DNA of 64,000 bases from Dreissena polymorpha (lineage: Eukaryota > Mollusca > Bivalvia > Myida > Dreissenidae). Below are positions 50,701 to 52,948 of this stretch, one piece after another (the first letter of the stretch is position 1; every line of letters begins with the position of its first letter). The notes beneath the pieces were generated by a model. It was not told the DNA's origin, did no database searches, and worked only from the letters and a program-made list of their open reading frames with translations. The position numbers were made by a program, and so were the translations under genes. The DNA lies in contig NC_068357.1 in assembly GCF_020536995.1 (NCBI RefSeq), positions 126,767,451 through 126,831,450 on the forward strand. The letters run 5' to 3'.

Positions 50701-51568
50701 TACAGATTTATTATTTTGTTTATTTATAACCTTAATGATTGATTTTTCATTTTTTTCTTTTTAAATGATATAATTATAATTTCTTTGATGTTCATTACAT
50801 ACCTGTGGACTTATGTCCATAGATACATGATCAACTCTGGTTATGATCTCTTTTAAACCACAGGCATTGGTTGTCAGTGATGTCTGACATGGTCATAATT
50901 GGCTGTGACACCCCCCCCCCTCCCCGGTTTGATTGGACAAAATTCAAGGGAGATGATTTCTATACCTACCAAATGATAAATAGACATTTTATTTCAATGC
51001 GGCGCAGTAGGGGGGGGGGCATTGTGTTTCTGACAAACACATCTCTTGTTGGGTCACTAGGTCAAAGGTCATGGTCACTGTGACCTCAAAAAAAAAATTC
51101 TGACAAGCTTTCGCAGCCGAGCGTGGCACCCGTTATGCGGTGCTCTTGTTTTATTAAATCTAAATAATTTTGTAAATTTTAAATTTGAATTTCATTCAAC
51201 TTTGTTTATTTCATTTTCAATACAATTACAATTATTTATTTTGAGGTCTTGGTTTAGTCAAGTTCCTGAAGAAAGTAGTAGTAAATACTCAGTGAACTCA
51301 ACAGGTGTATCCATTTCTCAAATTAGAGTTCTTTATTTGTTTTATAATTTTCAAATTGTATACTAACAAAAACTCTTATTTTTCTGTTTGTTTGCTTTCA
51401 GCCAAGGTCTTGAACGTAAAGTCGCGGCTGTCAGAGTTATTTGCCCTTGTCCCGGAGATCCGCCATCTTGGAATGTGGCACCAAGAGCTCATGAAGCAGA
51501 CGAGAATCAACGTCCAGATACAGGAAGTCAATCAGATCTTTGACACCGTACACTTCCGAGAAAGCTAG
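346..51568 (+). CDS. Nuclear receptor with two DNA-binding domains and one LBD (2DBD-NR), ten coding exons
   Basis: Spliced gene: join 346-484, 9506-9681, 27464-27608, 41575-41681, 42398-42539, 43250-44886, 45532-45613, 48845-49105, 49852-49932, 51402-51568. All nine introns are GT-AG, phases agree at every junction, and the total is 2937 nt (978 aa plus TAG). By my count DBD1 spans about residues 84-153, DBD2 168-236, the hinge 237 to about 750, and the LBD about 750-978. Each DBD has the eight zinc-binding cysteines. The LBD carries the family signature (FAAQIPGF then PEDKAFL). Nuclear receptors are DNA-binding transcription factors acting in the nucleus. The double-DBD architecture is known from flatworms and molluscs. 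No ligand can be inferred. The alternative, that the DBD1 exons form a separate tandem gene, is unlikely because the exon 3 to exon 4 phases match and no LBD lies between them. Confidence 0.9.
485..1254 (+). other. Intron 1, AT-rich, nothing recognised
   Basis: High AT with T and A runs; no motif, no coding-like frame. Confidence 0.7.
1255..1325. mobile_element. Fragment related to the 14909-15343 element
   Basis: AAATGTCCCGACATTTTTTA, then TCCCCGAAAAATTCTGGCAT, resembles the TGTCCCGGAATT...TGGCATGT end. Confidence 0.4.
1437..1652. mobile_element. Family U element (TIR MITE)
   Basis: Starts ATGGTCTTATGC and ends GCATAATACCCATTTTGGCAT, with inverted ends. The interior carries CCAGACCAGCCTG...CAGTCTGGTC hairpin arms. 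Same family as 9833-10775, but without the internal minisatellite. Confidence 0.55.
1757..1990 (-). mobile_element. Family Q hairpin MITE
   Basis: Family Q has TTAACCCTTT...AAAGGGTTAA ends and a central palindrome GCAAACAGCATAAAACC / GGTTTTATGCTGTTTGC. This copy is diverged and abuts a family P copy on its right. Confidence 0.6.
1996..2205 (+). mobile_element. Family P hairpin MITE
   Basis: Family P consists of about 213 bp with TTAACCCTTTGCATGCTGGG at one end and CACTGAAAGGGTTAA at the other. Its centre is a strong hairpin (CAAACAGTTTGGATCC...GATGAGACGCCAC / GTGGCGTCTCATC...GGATCCAAACTGTTTG). The termini plus the TTAA target suggest a piggyBac-type non-autonomous element. The left end is worn in this copy. 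Confidence 0.7.
2315..2481 (+). repeat. Minisatellite, 43-bp unit, four copies
   Basis: Unit around ACAGGCATACAAGCTGTGG. The first two copies are nearly identical, the last two have internal losses. Short ORFs through it are artefacts. Confidence 0.9.
2666..2700. repeat. (AT)n microsatellite
   Basis: Uninterrupted AT dinucleotides followed by an ATATATTTTTTTT tail. Confidence 0.95.
2780..4665 (+). mobile_element. Family S SINE-like copy blown up by an internal minisatellite
   Basis: The left flank TATGAGCCGCGTTCTGCGAAAA is the normal start of family S. The right flank CACAGGCTTATCTGGGATGA...ACGCACATGCATTAAGC is its normal end. Between them lies the 25-bp array. Family S has an imperfect internal palindrome (GTGCAGTCTGCACAGGCT) and inverted-looking ends. 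Whether it is a true SINE or a MITE is not settled. Confidence 0.7.
2800..4599 (+). repeat. Minisatellite, 25-bp unit, about 72 copies
   Basis: The unit is AATAGTGCTTAATGTGTGTG followed by CTGCA. Early copies read GTATGTG, later ones GTGTGTG. A T/C variant (GCTTAATG vs GCTCAATG) marks individual units and reveals a higher-order duplication. One unit near 3237 is 2 bp short and one near 4008 has an extra base. Confidence 0.97.
4666..5814 (+). other. Intron 1, unique AT-rich sequence
   Basis: No repeats of the families above and no plausible exon. Confidence 0.65.
5815..6027 (-). mobile_element. Family P hairpin MITE
   Basis: Complete copy with TTAA at both ends, on the minus strand. Confidence 0.85.
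5990..6331 (-). other. 113-codon ORF of doubtful status
   Basis: Contains the stretch NCERHDVIDDIKEFNKFKAA, which looks somewhat protein-like. Its C-terminal end runs into a family P element and its N-terminal third is AT-driven. No motif recognised. Could be a relic of an inserted gene piece or chance. Confidence 0.15.
6519..6622 (+). repeat. Minisatellite, 26-bp unit, four copies
   Basis: Unit TGACATGCGTACATTGACGG followed by CTTTAT. The copies are essentially identical, so recently amplified. Confidence 0.95.
6623..7286 (+). other. Intron 1, no feature seen
   Basis: Plain AT-rich intron sequence. Confidence 0.65.
7287..7475 (+). mobile_element. Family S SINE-like copy
   Basis: Recognised by TGTCATCCCAGATTAGCCTG and GCACAGGCTAATCAGGGAC. 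The left start is missing, the right end reads GAGCACGGCTCATA. Confidence 0.75.
7733..7790 (+). mobile_element. Family Q fragment (right end)
   Basis: Only AACTTTCTAAGGGACTACAA to AAAGGGTTAA remains. Confidence 0.6.
7791..8589 (+). other. Intron 1, no feature seen
   Basis: AT-rich with no open frame of interest; scattered T runs. Confidence 0.65.
8590..8845 (+). mobile_element. Family S SINE-like copy
   Basis: Nearly full length: CTTCTGCGAAAACGGTGCTT at the left, GCACAGGCTAATCAGGGATG inside, and TTCCCAGAGGGAGCC at the right. Confidence 0.75.
8905..8978 (+). repeat. tRNA-derived fragment
   Basis: TAGCTTAATTGGTACCGC resembles an A box and TTTGAATCCCA a degenerate B box about 40 bp further. 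It does not fold into a clean tRNA by eye, so a SINE or pseudogene relic rather than an active tRNA. Confidence 0.4.
9069..9303 (+). mobile_element. Family Q hairpin MITE
   Basis: Complete, TTAA at the left and GGGTTTAAA at the right. Lies about 200 bp upstream of exon 2. Confidence 0.8.
9389..9478 (+). mobile_element. Family S fragment next to the exon 2 acceptor
   Basis: GAGCCTTGTTCTTGAATGTG through GACAACACTTTTGCTTTT. It ends about 27 bp before the splice acceptor at 9505, so its tail probably supplies part of the branch or pyrimidine region. Confidence 0.65.
9506..9681 (+). CDS. 2DBD-NR coding exon 2 (first zinc module of DBD1)
   Basis: The acceptor CTCCTTTCCAG ends at 9505 and the donor AAG/GTATGC at 9681 (phase 0). 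It encodes residues 48-105. An acidic, Met- and Pro-rich stretch is followed by CVVCGERASGFYFG and then CLPCK. The four cysteines (84, 87, 101, 104) give the C-x2-C-x13-C-x2-C pattern of a nuclear receptor first finger. The break directly after the Lys of the P-box is a common splice position in the family and recurs at DBD2. The P-box starts CLPCK instead of CEGCK. If exon 1 were wrong, Met 9508 could serve as the start. Confidence 0.93.
9833..10775. mobile_element. Family U TIR element containing a minisatellite
   Basis: The left end GAGCCAAATCATGCAAAAAT and the right end, reverse complement GAGCCAGCTCATACAAAAAT, continue into a shared GGGTCTTATGCC. Together they form an inverted repeat of about 32 bp. 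The non-array interior (10613-10740) carries the family's TCTGACCACC...GGACAGGGTAGCC sequence. Confidence 0.7.
9850..10613 (+). repeat. Minisatellite, 26-bp unit, about 29 copies
   Basis: Unit ATGCCAATCATGCAGAAATG followed by GTACTA. Because the unit is not a multiple of three, the ORFs of 60 and 102 codons seen here are accidental. Variant units (AATCCTGCAAAAATGG, AATCGTGCAG) recur with 286-bp spacing. Confidence 0.97.
10776..11516 (+). other. Intron 2, no feature seen
   Basis: Two short open frames (about 70-77 codons) have no protein-like composition. Confidence 0.6.
11517..11865. mobile_element. Composite of two family Q copies, head to head
   Basis: It begins as a plus-strand Q copy (TAACCCTTTTCCACTAAG) and switches near 11635 to a minus-strand Q copy ending GTGGGAAAGTGTTAA, giving an extended inverted repeat. 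Confidence 0.65.
11866..12947 (+). other. Intron 2, no feature seen
   Basis: AT-rich, no repeat family recognised. Confidence 0.6.
12948..13069 (+). mobile_element. Family S fragment cut by a family P element
   Basis: ATGAGCTGGTTTGGGAAAAC through AGATCAGCCTGTGCAACC. The family P element starts immediately after. Confidence 0.6.
13070..13282 (+). mobile_element. Family P hairpin MITE
   Basis: Full-length copy bounded by TTAA on both sides. Confidence 0.88.
13598..13800 (+). mobile_element. Family S SINE-like copy
   Basis: CATATGAGCCCCGATCTGAG start, then diverged body with GGCGGAAAGTGTCATCC. Confidence 0.6.
13801..14654 (+). other. Intron 2, no feature seen
   Basis: AT-rich; a slightly GC-richer patch at 14417-14640 has a 71-codon frame without recognisable content. 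Confidence 0.55.
14681..14893 (-). mobile_element. Family P MITE inserted at TTAA of a family S copy
   Basis: The flanking S sequence reads ATTGGGC before the left TTAA and TGCATTTGCG after the right TTAA. This matches uninterrupted S copies that read GGGCTTAATGCATGTGCG. Confidence 0.88.
14909..15343. mobile_element. TIR element with 8-bp target duplication (hAT-like)
   Basis: Flanked by GCGTAAAG at 14901-14908 and 15344-15351. Ends CATGCATGCCATA and TATGGCATGTAT are imperfect inverted repeats. The interior is rich in TGTCCCGGAA/TTCCGGGACA motifs at both ends. No ORF of note. A fragment of a related sequence lies at about 1255-1325. Confidence 0.75.
15491..16276 (+). other. Intron 2, no feature seen
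   Basis: T-rich unique sequence. Confidence 0.65.
16277..16526 (+). mobile_element. Family Q hairpin MITE
   Basis: TTAACCCTTTCCAACTCAG to ATAGGGTTAA, full length. Confidence 0.85.
16660..17175 (+). mobile_element. TIR element carrying a tRNA-like module (family C)
   Basis: TTAAAGGGGCCTTTTCAC at the left and GTGAAAAGGCCCCTTTAA at the right are perfect inverted repeats of about 18 bp. Inside, at 16948-17033, is a tRNA-like stretch. The rest is AT-rich with no ORF of substance. A second, diverged copy is at 19541-20023. Confidence 0.75.
16948..17033 (+). repeat. tRNA-like sequence (Ser/Leu type) inside family C
   Basis: GATGGCCGAGTGGTC is a good A box of the class II (Ser/Leu) type and GGTTCGAGTC a good B box, about 60 bp apart, which fits a long variable arm. 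A pyrimidine/T-rich run follows at 17036 (possible Pol III stop). Stem pairing is imperfect, so probably a tRNA-derived module rather than a working tRNA gene. Confidence 0.55.
17176..18014 (+). other. Intron 2, no feature seen
   Basis: A 75-codon frame at 17709-17936 has no coding support from flanking splice sites. Confidence 0.6.
18015..18227 (-). mobile_element. Family R hairpin MITE
   Basis: Palindrome GGCAAACAGCGCAGACCC / GGGTCTGCGCTGTTTGC with GGGTTA-type ends. Related in layout to P and Q but with different sequence. Confidence 0.65.
18355..18568 (+). mobile_element. Family P hairpin MITE
   Basis: Full-length, TTAA at both ends. Confidence 0.87.
18979..19226 (+). mobile_element. Family Q hairpin MITE
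   Basis: TTAACCCTTTCCCACTCAG to GTGGGAAAGGGTAAA. Confidence 0.83.
19541..20023 (+). mobile_element. Family C TIR element, diverged copy
   Basis: TTAAAGGGATCTGTTCACG and CTGTGAACAAGTTCCTTTGA are the worn inverted ends. The tRNA-like part survives as TATGACGGAGTGGTTTAAGG and GGTTTGAGCCC at 19834-19892. Confidence 0.65.
20092..20523 (+). mobile_element. Family E element (TTGTCCCC...CCGG ends)
   Basis: ATTGTCCCCTATCGGTTTCA at the left. The interior has a duplicated block (TGGATCCTG..GATAACTTT, ATGGATAGATGGCAATATGG) with a period of about 180 bp. The right end is lost after GGTGGAGCCGG. Compare 32278-32885. Confidence 0.6.
20524..21137 (+). other. Intron 2, no feature seen
   Basis: Strongly AT-rich. 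Confidence 0.65.
21138..21349 (+). mobile_element. Family P hairpin MITE
   Basis: Full-length, slightly diverged terminal (AAAGAATTAA). Confidence 0.83.
21718..21930 (+). mobile_element. Family P hairpin MITE
   Basis: Full-length, inserted at TTAA within the GGTCAAATC-type repeat. Confidence 0.85.
22483..22685 (+). mobile_element. Family P hairpin MITE (first duplicate)
   Basis: TTAACCCGTTGCATGCTGGG start, GAAAGAGTTAA end. Confidence 0.85.
23083..23285 (+). mobile_element. Family P hairpin MITE (second duplicate)
   Basis: Same start variant (CCCGTTGC) and same GCCATGTTTTGTGGC loop as its duplicate, so copied with the segment rather than inserted independently. Confidence 0.85.
23461..24807 (+). 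other. Intron 2, no feature seen
   Basis: Unique AT-rich sequence apart from the AT microsatellite at 24560. Confidence 0.65.
24560..24582. repeat. (AT)n microsatellite
   Basis: Short AT run. Confidence 0.85.
24808..24930 (+). mobile_element. Family Q fragment
   Basis: GCTCAGAAGCAGTTGCTATG to GCTGTTTGCTTCTCATCA; the right half is missing. Confidence 0.55.
25368..27225 (+). mobile_element. Long dispersed element (family A) with internal 160-bp repeats and poly-C/poly-T block
   Basis: Starts TAGCTCATCTATTTT and near the right end has the inverse AAAATAGATGAGC, followed by a hairpin (GCACCCGCAAGGCGGTGC) and CTCTTGTT. Inside are about five diverged units of about 160 bp (AGTATCAATGCTATTGC, ACTATCATGAGGGGACTG) and then a homopolymer-rich block. 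A related right end (CACCCGTTATGCGGTGCTCT) closes 50039-51153. Superfamily not recognised. Confidence 0.55.
26570..27060. repeat. Poly-C and poly-T rich low-complexity block
   Basis: Three rounds of CCCCCCC runs followed by T runs and a conserved GATCATCTCACAAAT...ACACCCTCACACTATACC spacer. The proline-rich ORF here is an artefact. Confidence 0.9.
27298..27429 (+). mobile_element. Family Q fragment just upstream of exon 3
   Basis: GGTTGGAAATCAAGCCTTTA to GGTAAAGGGATAA, ending 34 bp before the exon 3 acceptor. Confidence 0.55.
27464..27608 (+). CDS. 2DBD-NR coding exon 3 (second zinc module of DBD1)
   Basis: The acceptor TTCTTGTTTCCAG ends at 27463 and the donor AAAG/GTACGA at 27608 (phase 1). 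It encodes residues 106-153: SFYIRC, the second finger with Cys 121, 127, 137 and 140 (C-x5-C-x9-C-x2-C), then CRYQRCLMAGMCRK. An extra Cys at 123 sits between the first two ligands. The helix that normally reads GFFRR reads SFYIR here, so one of the usual basic residues is lost. CRYQRC is the typical end of a receptor DBD. Confidence 0.95.
27888..28076 (+). mobile_element. Family S SINE-like copy
   Basis: GGAAAACTGGGCTTAAATCA, then CAGATTAGCCTGTGCAATCT, then ATCCCTGATCAGCCTG. Confidence 0.7.
28077..29555 (+). other. Intron 3, no feature seen
   Basis: A 133-codon frame at 28874-29275 is driven by AT-rich codons (Ile, Phe, Asn) and lacks any motif. Confidence 0.6.
29556..30353 (+). repeat. 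Minisatellite, 31-bp unit, about 25 copies
   Basis: Unit AGGTCAACTCTGTAGGGGTT followed by TGTAACAAAGT. Copies are moderately diverged with occasional indels, older than the 25- and 36-bp arrays. Confidence 0.95.
30795..31036 (+). mobile_element. Family Q hairpin MITE
   Basis: TTAACCCTTTCCCACTCAG to GTGGGAAAGGTTTAA, close to the family consensus. Confidence 0.87.
31037..32277 (+). other. Intron 3, no feature seen
   Basis: AT-rich; short AT microsatellite near 31673. Confidence 0.65.
32278..32885 (+). mobile_element. Family E element, copy with both ends
   Basis: TTGTCCCCTTCCGGTTTCACC at the left and GGTGGAGCCGGAAGGGGAA at the right form an inverted repeat. The tail continues to GCAATAGTCTTGTT. 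Compared with 20092-20523 it has an unrelated segment of about 140 bp at 32382-32520. Confidence 0.65.
32886..34131 (+). other. Intron 3, no feature seen
   Basis: No repeat of the named families. Confidence 0.6.
34132..34344 (-). mobile_element. Family P hairpin MITE
   Basis: Full-length, TTAA at both ends. Confidence 0.88.
34446..34686 (+). mobile_element. Family Q hairpin MITE
   Basis: TTAACCCTTTCCAACCTTTAG to AGTGGAAAAGGCTCAA; right end worn. Confidence 0.75.
34752..35703 (+). repeat. Minisatellite, 43-bp unit, about 22 copies
   Basis: Unit GGTATGATCATTGAATATCA followed by ACTAACTGGTCCCTGAAACT and ATT. Central copies are nearly identical, outer copies diverged, as expected for unequal exchange. 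Confidence 0.95.
35704..37140 (+). other. Intron 3, mostly AT-rich with one GC-richer island
   Basis: The island is 35900-36140 (77-codon frame, CpG present); see findings. The rest shows nothing. Confidence 0.5.
37141..37307 (-). repeat. LTR, downstream copy
   Basis: About 167 bp, TG...CA ends, paired with 40576-40733. It contains a GC-rich GGCGTTACG-type internal repeat near one end. Confidence 0.65.
37496..38614. mobile_element. hAT-like non-autonomous DNA transposon nested in the LTR fossil
   Basis: Terminal inverted repeats CAGGGGTGGCGAAATC at 37496 and its reverse complement ending at 38614. A CACAT direct repeat flanks both sides (37491-37495, 38615-38619). The subterminal regions hold several TTGTCC/GGACAA motifs on both arms (ACTTGTCCACGGACAAC). 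About 1.12 kb with no transposase ORF. The CAGGGGTGGC terminus suggests hAT, but a 5-bp rather than 8-bp duplication makes the superfamily uncertain. Confidence 0.65.
38788..39345 (-). pseudogene. Captured fragment of a second nuclear receptor (NR2E-like hinge and LBD start)
   Basis: GC-rich sequence whose minus-strand translation contains NHKRPRSSGDPVG, DFKHSSGSESEDHKPY, KLYHHQSVGAAPVGFDFRY and finally EQTYEAATKLLFM. It stops exactly at a consensus splice donor (CAT/GTGAGT on the minus strand, at 38787). ...A.LLFM is how helix 3 begins in NR2E receptors (tailless, PNR, dissatisfaction types, usually continuing S/A-V/I-K-W). It is not the LBD of the receptor in this window, whose helix 3 reads GVKFAAQIPG. 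The fragment is not one continuous reading frame and is a relic. The left boundary is uncertain. Subfamily assignment is inference from a short motif. Confidence 0.5.
38938..40185 (-). other. Thr-rich repetitive open region inside the LTR fossil
   Basis: A 415-codon open stretch on the minus strand. The first part repeats a TFHP-(L/M/I)-D-(A/T)-Q module about every 30 residues. It then has a short Cys/Asp cluster (ECDECDECD) and a long Thr/Pro-rich set of short repeats (ITQTTTLGTPA-like). The final third changes to GC-rich sequence of a different character, the receptor-like fragment described separately. The function of the repeated part is unknown. It occupies the gag position of the element. 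Confidence 0.45.
40576..40733 (-). repeat. LTR, upstream copy
   Basis: About 158 bp, TG...CA ends. It shares long identical blocks with 37141-37307 (for example CTTTGTAAGTAATAAGA and AACGTTACATAAAGTGGCGC). Confidence 0.65.
40975..41145 (+). repeat. (ATC)n / (CAT)n microsatellite
   Basis: Imperfect CAT/CATCAC triplets. His-, Ile-, Asp- and Met-rich ORFs on both strands here are artefacts. Confidence 0.95.
41145..41385 (+). mobile_element. Family S SINE-like copy upstream of exon 4
   Basis: GAGAAAACTGGGCACAATGC, then GTGTCGTCCCAGATTAGCCT, then AAGTGTCGTCCCTGGTAAGC. Confidence 0.75.
41575..41681 (+). CDS. 2DBD-NR coding exon 4 (first zinc module of DBD2)
   Basis: The acceptor CCATGGTTACAG ends at 41574 and the donor AAG/GTATGG at 41681 (phase 0). 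It encodes residues 155-189: KPETVQPAEGQ, CKVCGDIANGIHFG, then CEGCK. The cysteines are 168, 171, 185 and 188. Only about 14 residues separate the end of DBD1 from the first Cys of DBD2, so the two domains are closely coupled. This module is far closer to the family consensus than DBD1. Confidence 0.95.
42398..42539 (+). CDS. 2DBD-NR coding exon 5 (second zinc module of DBD2)
   Basis: The acceptor TAATTTTGCTAG ends at 42397 and the donor GAAG/GTAGCA at 42539 (phase 1). It encodes residues 190-236: KFFRRGLVENQSYIC, KDCGINPRNRNNC, RYCRYQKCIGVGMSRE. The cysteines are 204, 210, 220 and 223. With exon 4 the P-box reads CEGCKK followed by FFRRGL, a canonical recognition helix. GMSRE, continuing into AIKMGRPKK in exon 6, is the usual C-terminal extension. 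Confidence 0.96.
42795..42920 (-). repeat. tRNA-derived repeat fragment
   Basis: On the minus strand TGGCATAGTGGGTATGG and GGGCTCAATCCCCC resemble degenerate A and B boxes in reversed order and spacing. Weak evidence. Confidence 0.25.
42952..43192 (+). mobile_element. Family Q hairpin MITE just upstream of exon 6
   Basis: TTAACCCTTTCCACCATAAG to GTAAAGGGTTA, ending 57 bp before exon 6. It leaves only a short unique stretch for the acceptor. Confidence 0.82.
43250..44886 (+). CDS. 2DBD-NR coding exon 6 (C-terminal extension, long hinge, LBD helix 1)
   Basis: The acceptor TTTTTGTTTCTAG ends at 43249 and the donor CAG/GTTGGT at 44886 (phase 0). It encodes residues 238-782. It begins IKMGRPKKADG, a basic extension and likely nuclear localisation signal. 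About 500 residues of hinge follow, rich in Ser, Pro, Gln and Asn, with more than a dozen Ser-Pro pairs between about 43855 and 44220 (for example GSPMHSP, FSPNHSP). Near the end, KQMLLEHLNKVFQQM looks like LBD helix 1. A hinge this long in one exon is unusual for the superfamily. GC content is clearly above the flanking introns. The frame stays open past the donor as far as 45036, but that extension is transposon sequence. Confidence 0.94.
44893..45122 (+). mobile_element. Family R hairpin MITE inserted next to the exon 6 donor
   Basis: It starts TTAACCTGTTTATGCC, six bases after the last exon base, and ends CATACATGGGTTAT. The hairpin arms are CAAAGCAAACAGCGCATACC and GGGTCTACGCTGTTTGCC. 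It explains why the exon 6 frame stays open past the donor. Confidence 0.75.
45532..45613 (+). CDS. 2DBD-NR coding exon 7 (LBD helix 3)
   Basis: The acceptor TTCTTGCTACATAG ends at 45531 and the donor CCAG/GTAGGC at 45613 (phase 1). It encodes residues 783-809, including the helix 3 sequence GVKFAAQIPG, whose last Gly is completed by exon 8. FAAQIPGF is the start of the LBD signature. The exon is too short to show up as a sizeable ORF and was found by its phase and motif. Confidence 0.92.
45697..47525 (+). mobile_element. Family S SINE-like copy blown up by a second minisatellite
   Basis: Left flank TCTGGGAAAACAGGATTTCA, right flank CAGATTAACATGTGTACAAT, then TTCGCTAAGAAGAAACTTC and GCCTAGCCTGTGCAGACTGC to ACCCAGGGTG. 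The flanks together give a single S element with the array inside. Confidence 0.75.
45717..47359 (+). repeat. Minisatellite, 36-bp unit, about 46 copies
   Basis: Unit GGATTTCATGCATGTGCCTA followed by TAAAGTGTCGTCCCA. As 36 is a multiple of three and several frames of the unit lack stops, ORFs of up to 429 codons occur on both strands. None is a gene. A few units are shortened (46990-47105). It lies in intron 7. Confidence 0.97.
47612..48250 (+). mobile_element. Dispersed repeat (TCCGCTAAAGGCAGAGGGAT family)
   Basis: Start AGAATTGGCGTTGTCCGTCC, then three diverged units of about 110-120 bp (ATATCAATGAAGAG...ACTTCTTAAATAAGAGTTATT). A piece of the same start is at 63255-63300 in inverse orientation. 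Confidence 0.5.
48318..48515 (+). mobile_element. Family S SINE-like copy
   Basis: ATGAGCCACACATTTGGAAA, then GCACAAGCTAATCAGGGACA. Confidence 0.7.
48845..49105 (+). CDS. 2DBD-NR coding exon 8 (LBD core)
   Basis: The acceptor TTTCCGTCTGCAG ends at 48844 and the donor TCAG/GTATGT at 49105 (phase 1). It encodes residues 811-896: FSVLHPEDKAFLCRNVTF completes the LBD signature (Asp-Lys where many receptors have Asp-Gln). Helix 4/5 follows (FMSTLLMAGHKLY), then helices up to DVYEVAVLAALLFMAS, which matches the helix 7/8 region. GC-rich and plainly coding. Confidence 0.95.
49256..49520 (+). mobile_element. Family S SINE-like copy in intron 8
   Basis: ATGAGCCAAGTTCTGTGAAA to TTTTCCCAGAGAGCGG, close to full length. 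Confidence 0.78.
49698..49820 (+). mobile_element. Family S fragment in intron 8
   Basis: ATGAGCCTCGTTCTAAGAAA, then GTTGTCCCAGATTAGCTTG, with the middle deleted. Ends 32 bp before exon 9. Confidence 0.65.
49852..49932 (+). CDS. 2DBD-NR coding exon 9 (LBD helix 8-9 region)
   Basis: The acceptor TTTTATTCCAG ends at 49851 and the donor CTTA/GTATGT at 49932 (phase 1). It encodes residues 898-923. DFSDLAYPEAIEEGHRK, then LIAALKSYEL, corresponds to the helix 8/9 stretch where other receptors read along the lines of I...Q..L..AL..Y. The 81-nt length keeps phase 1 on both sides, so skipping this exon would keep the frame. Confidence 0.93.
50039..51153 (+). mobile_element. Dispersed element, related by its right end to family A
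   Basis: CGAGCTATTGTCATAGCC start, repeated TTTGGCATGCATGTGTATCT...GCTGCACATTTTGAGTGG blocks, GGCATTGTGTTTCTGACAAACACAT repeated, and a GCACCCGTTATGCGGTGCTCTTGTT right end. Confidence 0.5.
51402..51568 (+). CDS. 2DBD-NR coding exon 10 (LBD helices 10-12 and stop)
   Basis: The acceptor TTTGCTTTCAG ends at 51401 and the TAG stop is at 51566-51568. It encodes residues 925-978. KSRLSELFALVPEIRHLG is a good match to helix 10 (dimer helix), followed by MWHQELMKQTRIN. The tail QEVNQIFDTVHFRES lacks a clear AF-2 core: the usual hydrophobic pair, x, Glu, hydrophobic pair is not obvious. Confidence 0.95.
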
Positions 51569-52357
51569 GAAATATCGTCTATATGTTTTGGGCAAAATTC
51601 GATTTTCATTGGTGGAGATTTAGAAAAAAGAAATCATCTGGTTGGACTATTAAATATCAATACCAGTATTGTTTAATTTGGGGCAAGATAAAAATGTAAT
51701 CATTCTGATTAAAAAAAATAATTGTGATTGTTATTGGTTCAGAGTGATATATAAGGAGAAATCATGTAGTTTGACAATGTTATATCTTTGCCAACACCAT
51801 GCATTTCAAGGAAAGTTAAAATGTAACACCTCTGATTGGACATTATTTAATTTATTTTCTTTAGTAGAGAGTAACACACATAAAACAGCAGATTGTAGAA
51901 AGTTCTATCATAGTTCTCAATTCTGGTAAAGTCAAGAAAATTAATCAATAACTTTTTATTAAAGGTGTGTTTTCATTCTAATTTTGGAATCTGGCGCTTG
52001 GTTGATACAATTTAGATTGAAAACGGCATGAAATATTGAGGGGAATATACTTACAACTTAAAAATATTTTTTCATAAGGGACATTTTAAATGATAACATC
52101 AGGCCAATAAGTAAATATAAGAATAGTTAAAAGAACAAACAATAAATTATCTTAAAATATGTAAATCAAAAAAACATTTTACATATTTCCAAATTTGTAT
52201 ATGAAGGGACAGAATTTAGATTGAAAAGGGCATGAAATATTGAGGGGTTTTTACTTACAACTTAAAAATATTTTTTCATAAGGGACATTTTAAATGATAA
52301 CATCAGGCCAATAAGTAAATATATTTAATAAGAATAGTTAAAAGAACAAACAATAAA
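51569..52357 (+). other. 3' UTR of the 2DBD-NR (end uncertain)
   Basis: AT-rich non-coding sequence after the stop. AATAAA occurs at 52141-52146 and again at 52352-52357, the second inside the duplicated copy of the first. Further AATAAA motifs follow around 53046 and 54467. The sequence alone does not show which is used. Confidence 0.4.
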
Positions 52358-52433
52358 TTATAAATTATCTTAAAATATGTAAATCAAAAAAACATTTTAC
52401 ATATTTCCAAATTTGTATATGAAGGGACAGAAT
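52011..52433 (+). repeat. Tandem duplication of about 205 bp in the 3' UTR
   Basis: TTTAGATTGAAAA.GGCATGA opens both copies and GTATATGAAGGGACAGAATT closes them. The copies differ by a few substitutions and a short insertion. Confidence 0.9.
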
Positions 52434-52707
52434 TATAAATCAATTGTTGAATTTTATTGAAGTCATGAAGGGGATAAATTAAATTAAACCACAAGACACA
52501 ATCTTTAACACAACATATTTACAGGCCTCTATTTTTTAATCCAAGTGTCATGTTTAAAATTTTCAACAAATGTGTTAAGATATGTTTAAGGAAATTTCTA
52601 TGAATTTGTGGATAAATGTTTCAGATGTAAAAGTGTTAGTGTGATTTATTTATCATATTATTTCATTTTTATTGCTTTCATACCAAGAGATTAGCTTAGC
52701 ATGCTCT

Positions 52708-52948
52708 TTAACCCTCTTCACCCTCAGAAGCAAAGTGAAAAAGGCTATGTGCAAATAGCATAAAACCAGAAACTTGCAGTCAGTTCAGATTTTATGCTGT
52801 TTGCTGCTCATCGGTATCTAAGGGTTGGAAAAGGGGCCTTTAAAACTTTAATCTAGTAAGAAAGGTATTTAATTAAATTTAACTTTCTAAGGAACTACAT
52901 ATTCATCAAAATACATAATAATAAATTATCAAAGTGGGAGAGGGTTAA
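52708..52948 (+). mobile_element. Family Q hairpin MITE
   Basis: TTAACCCTCTTCACCCTCAG to GAGAGGGTTAA. Confidence 0.82.
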
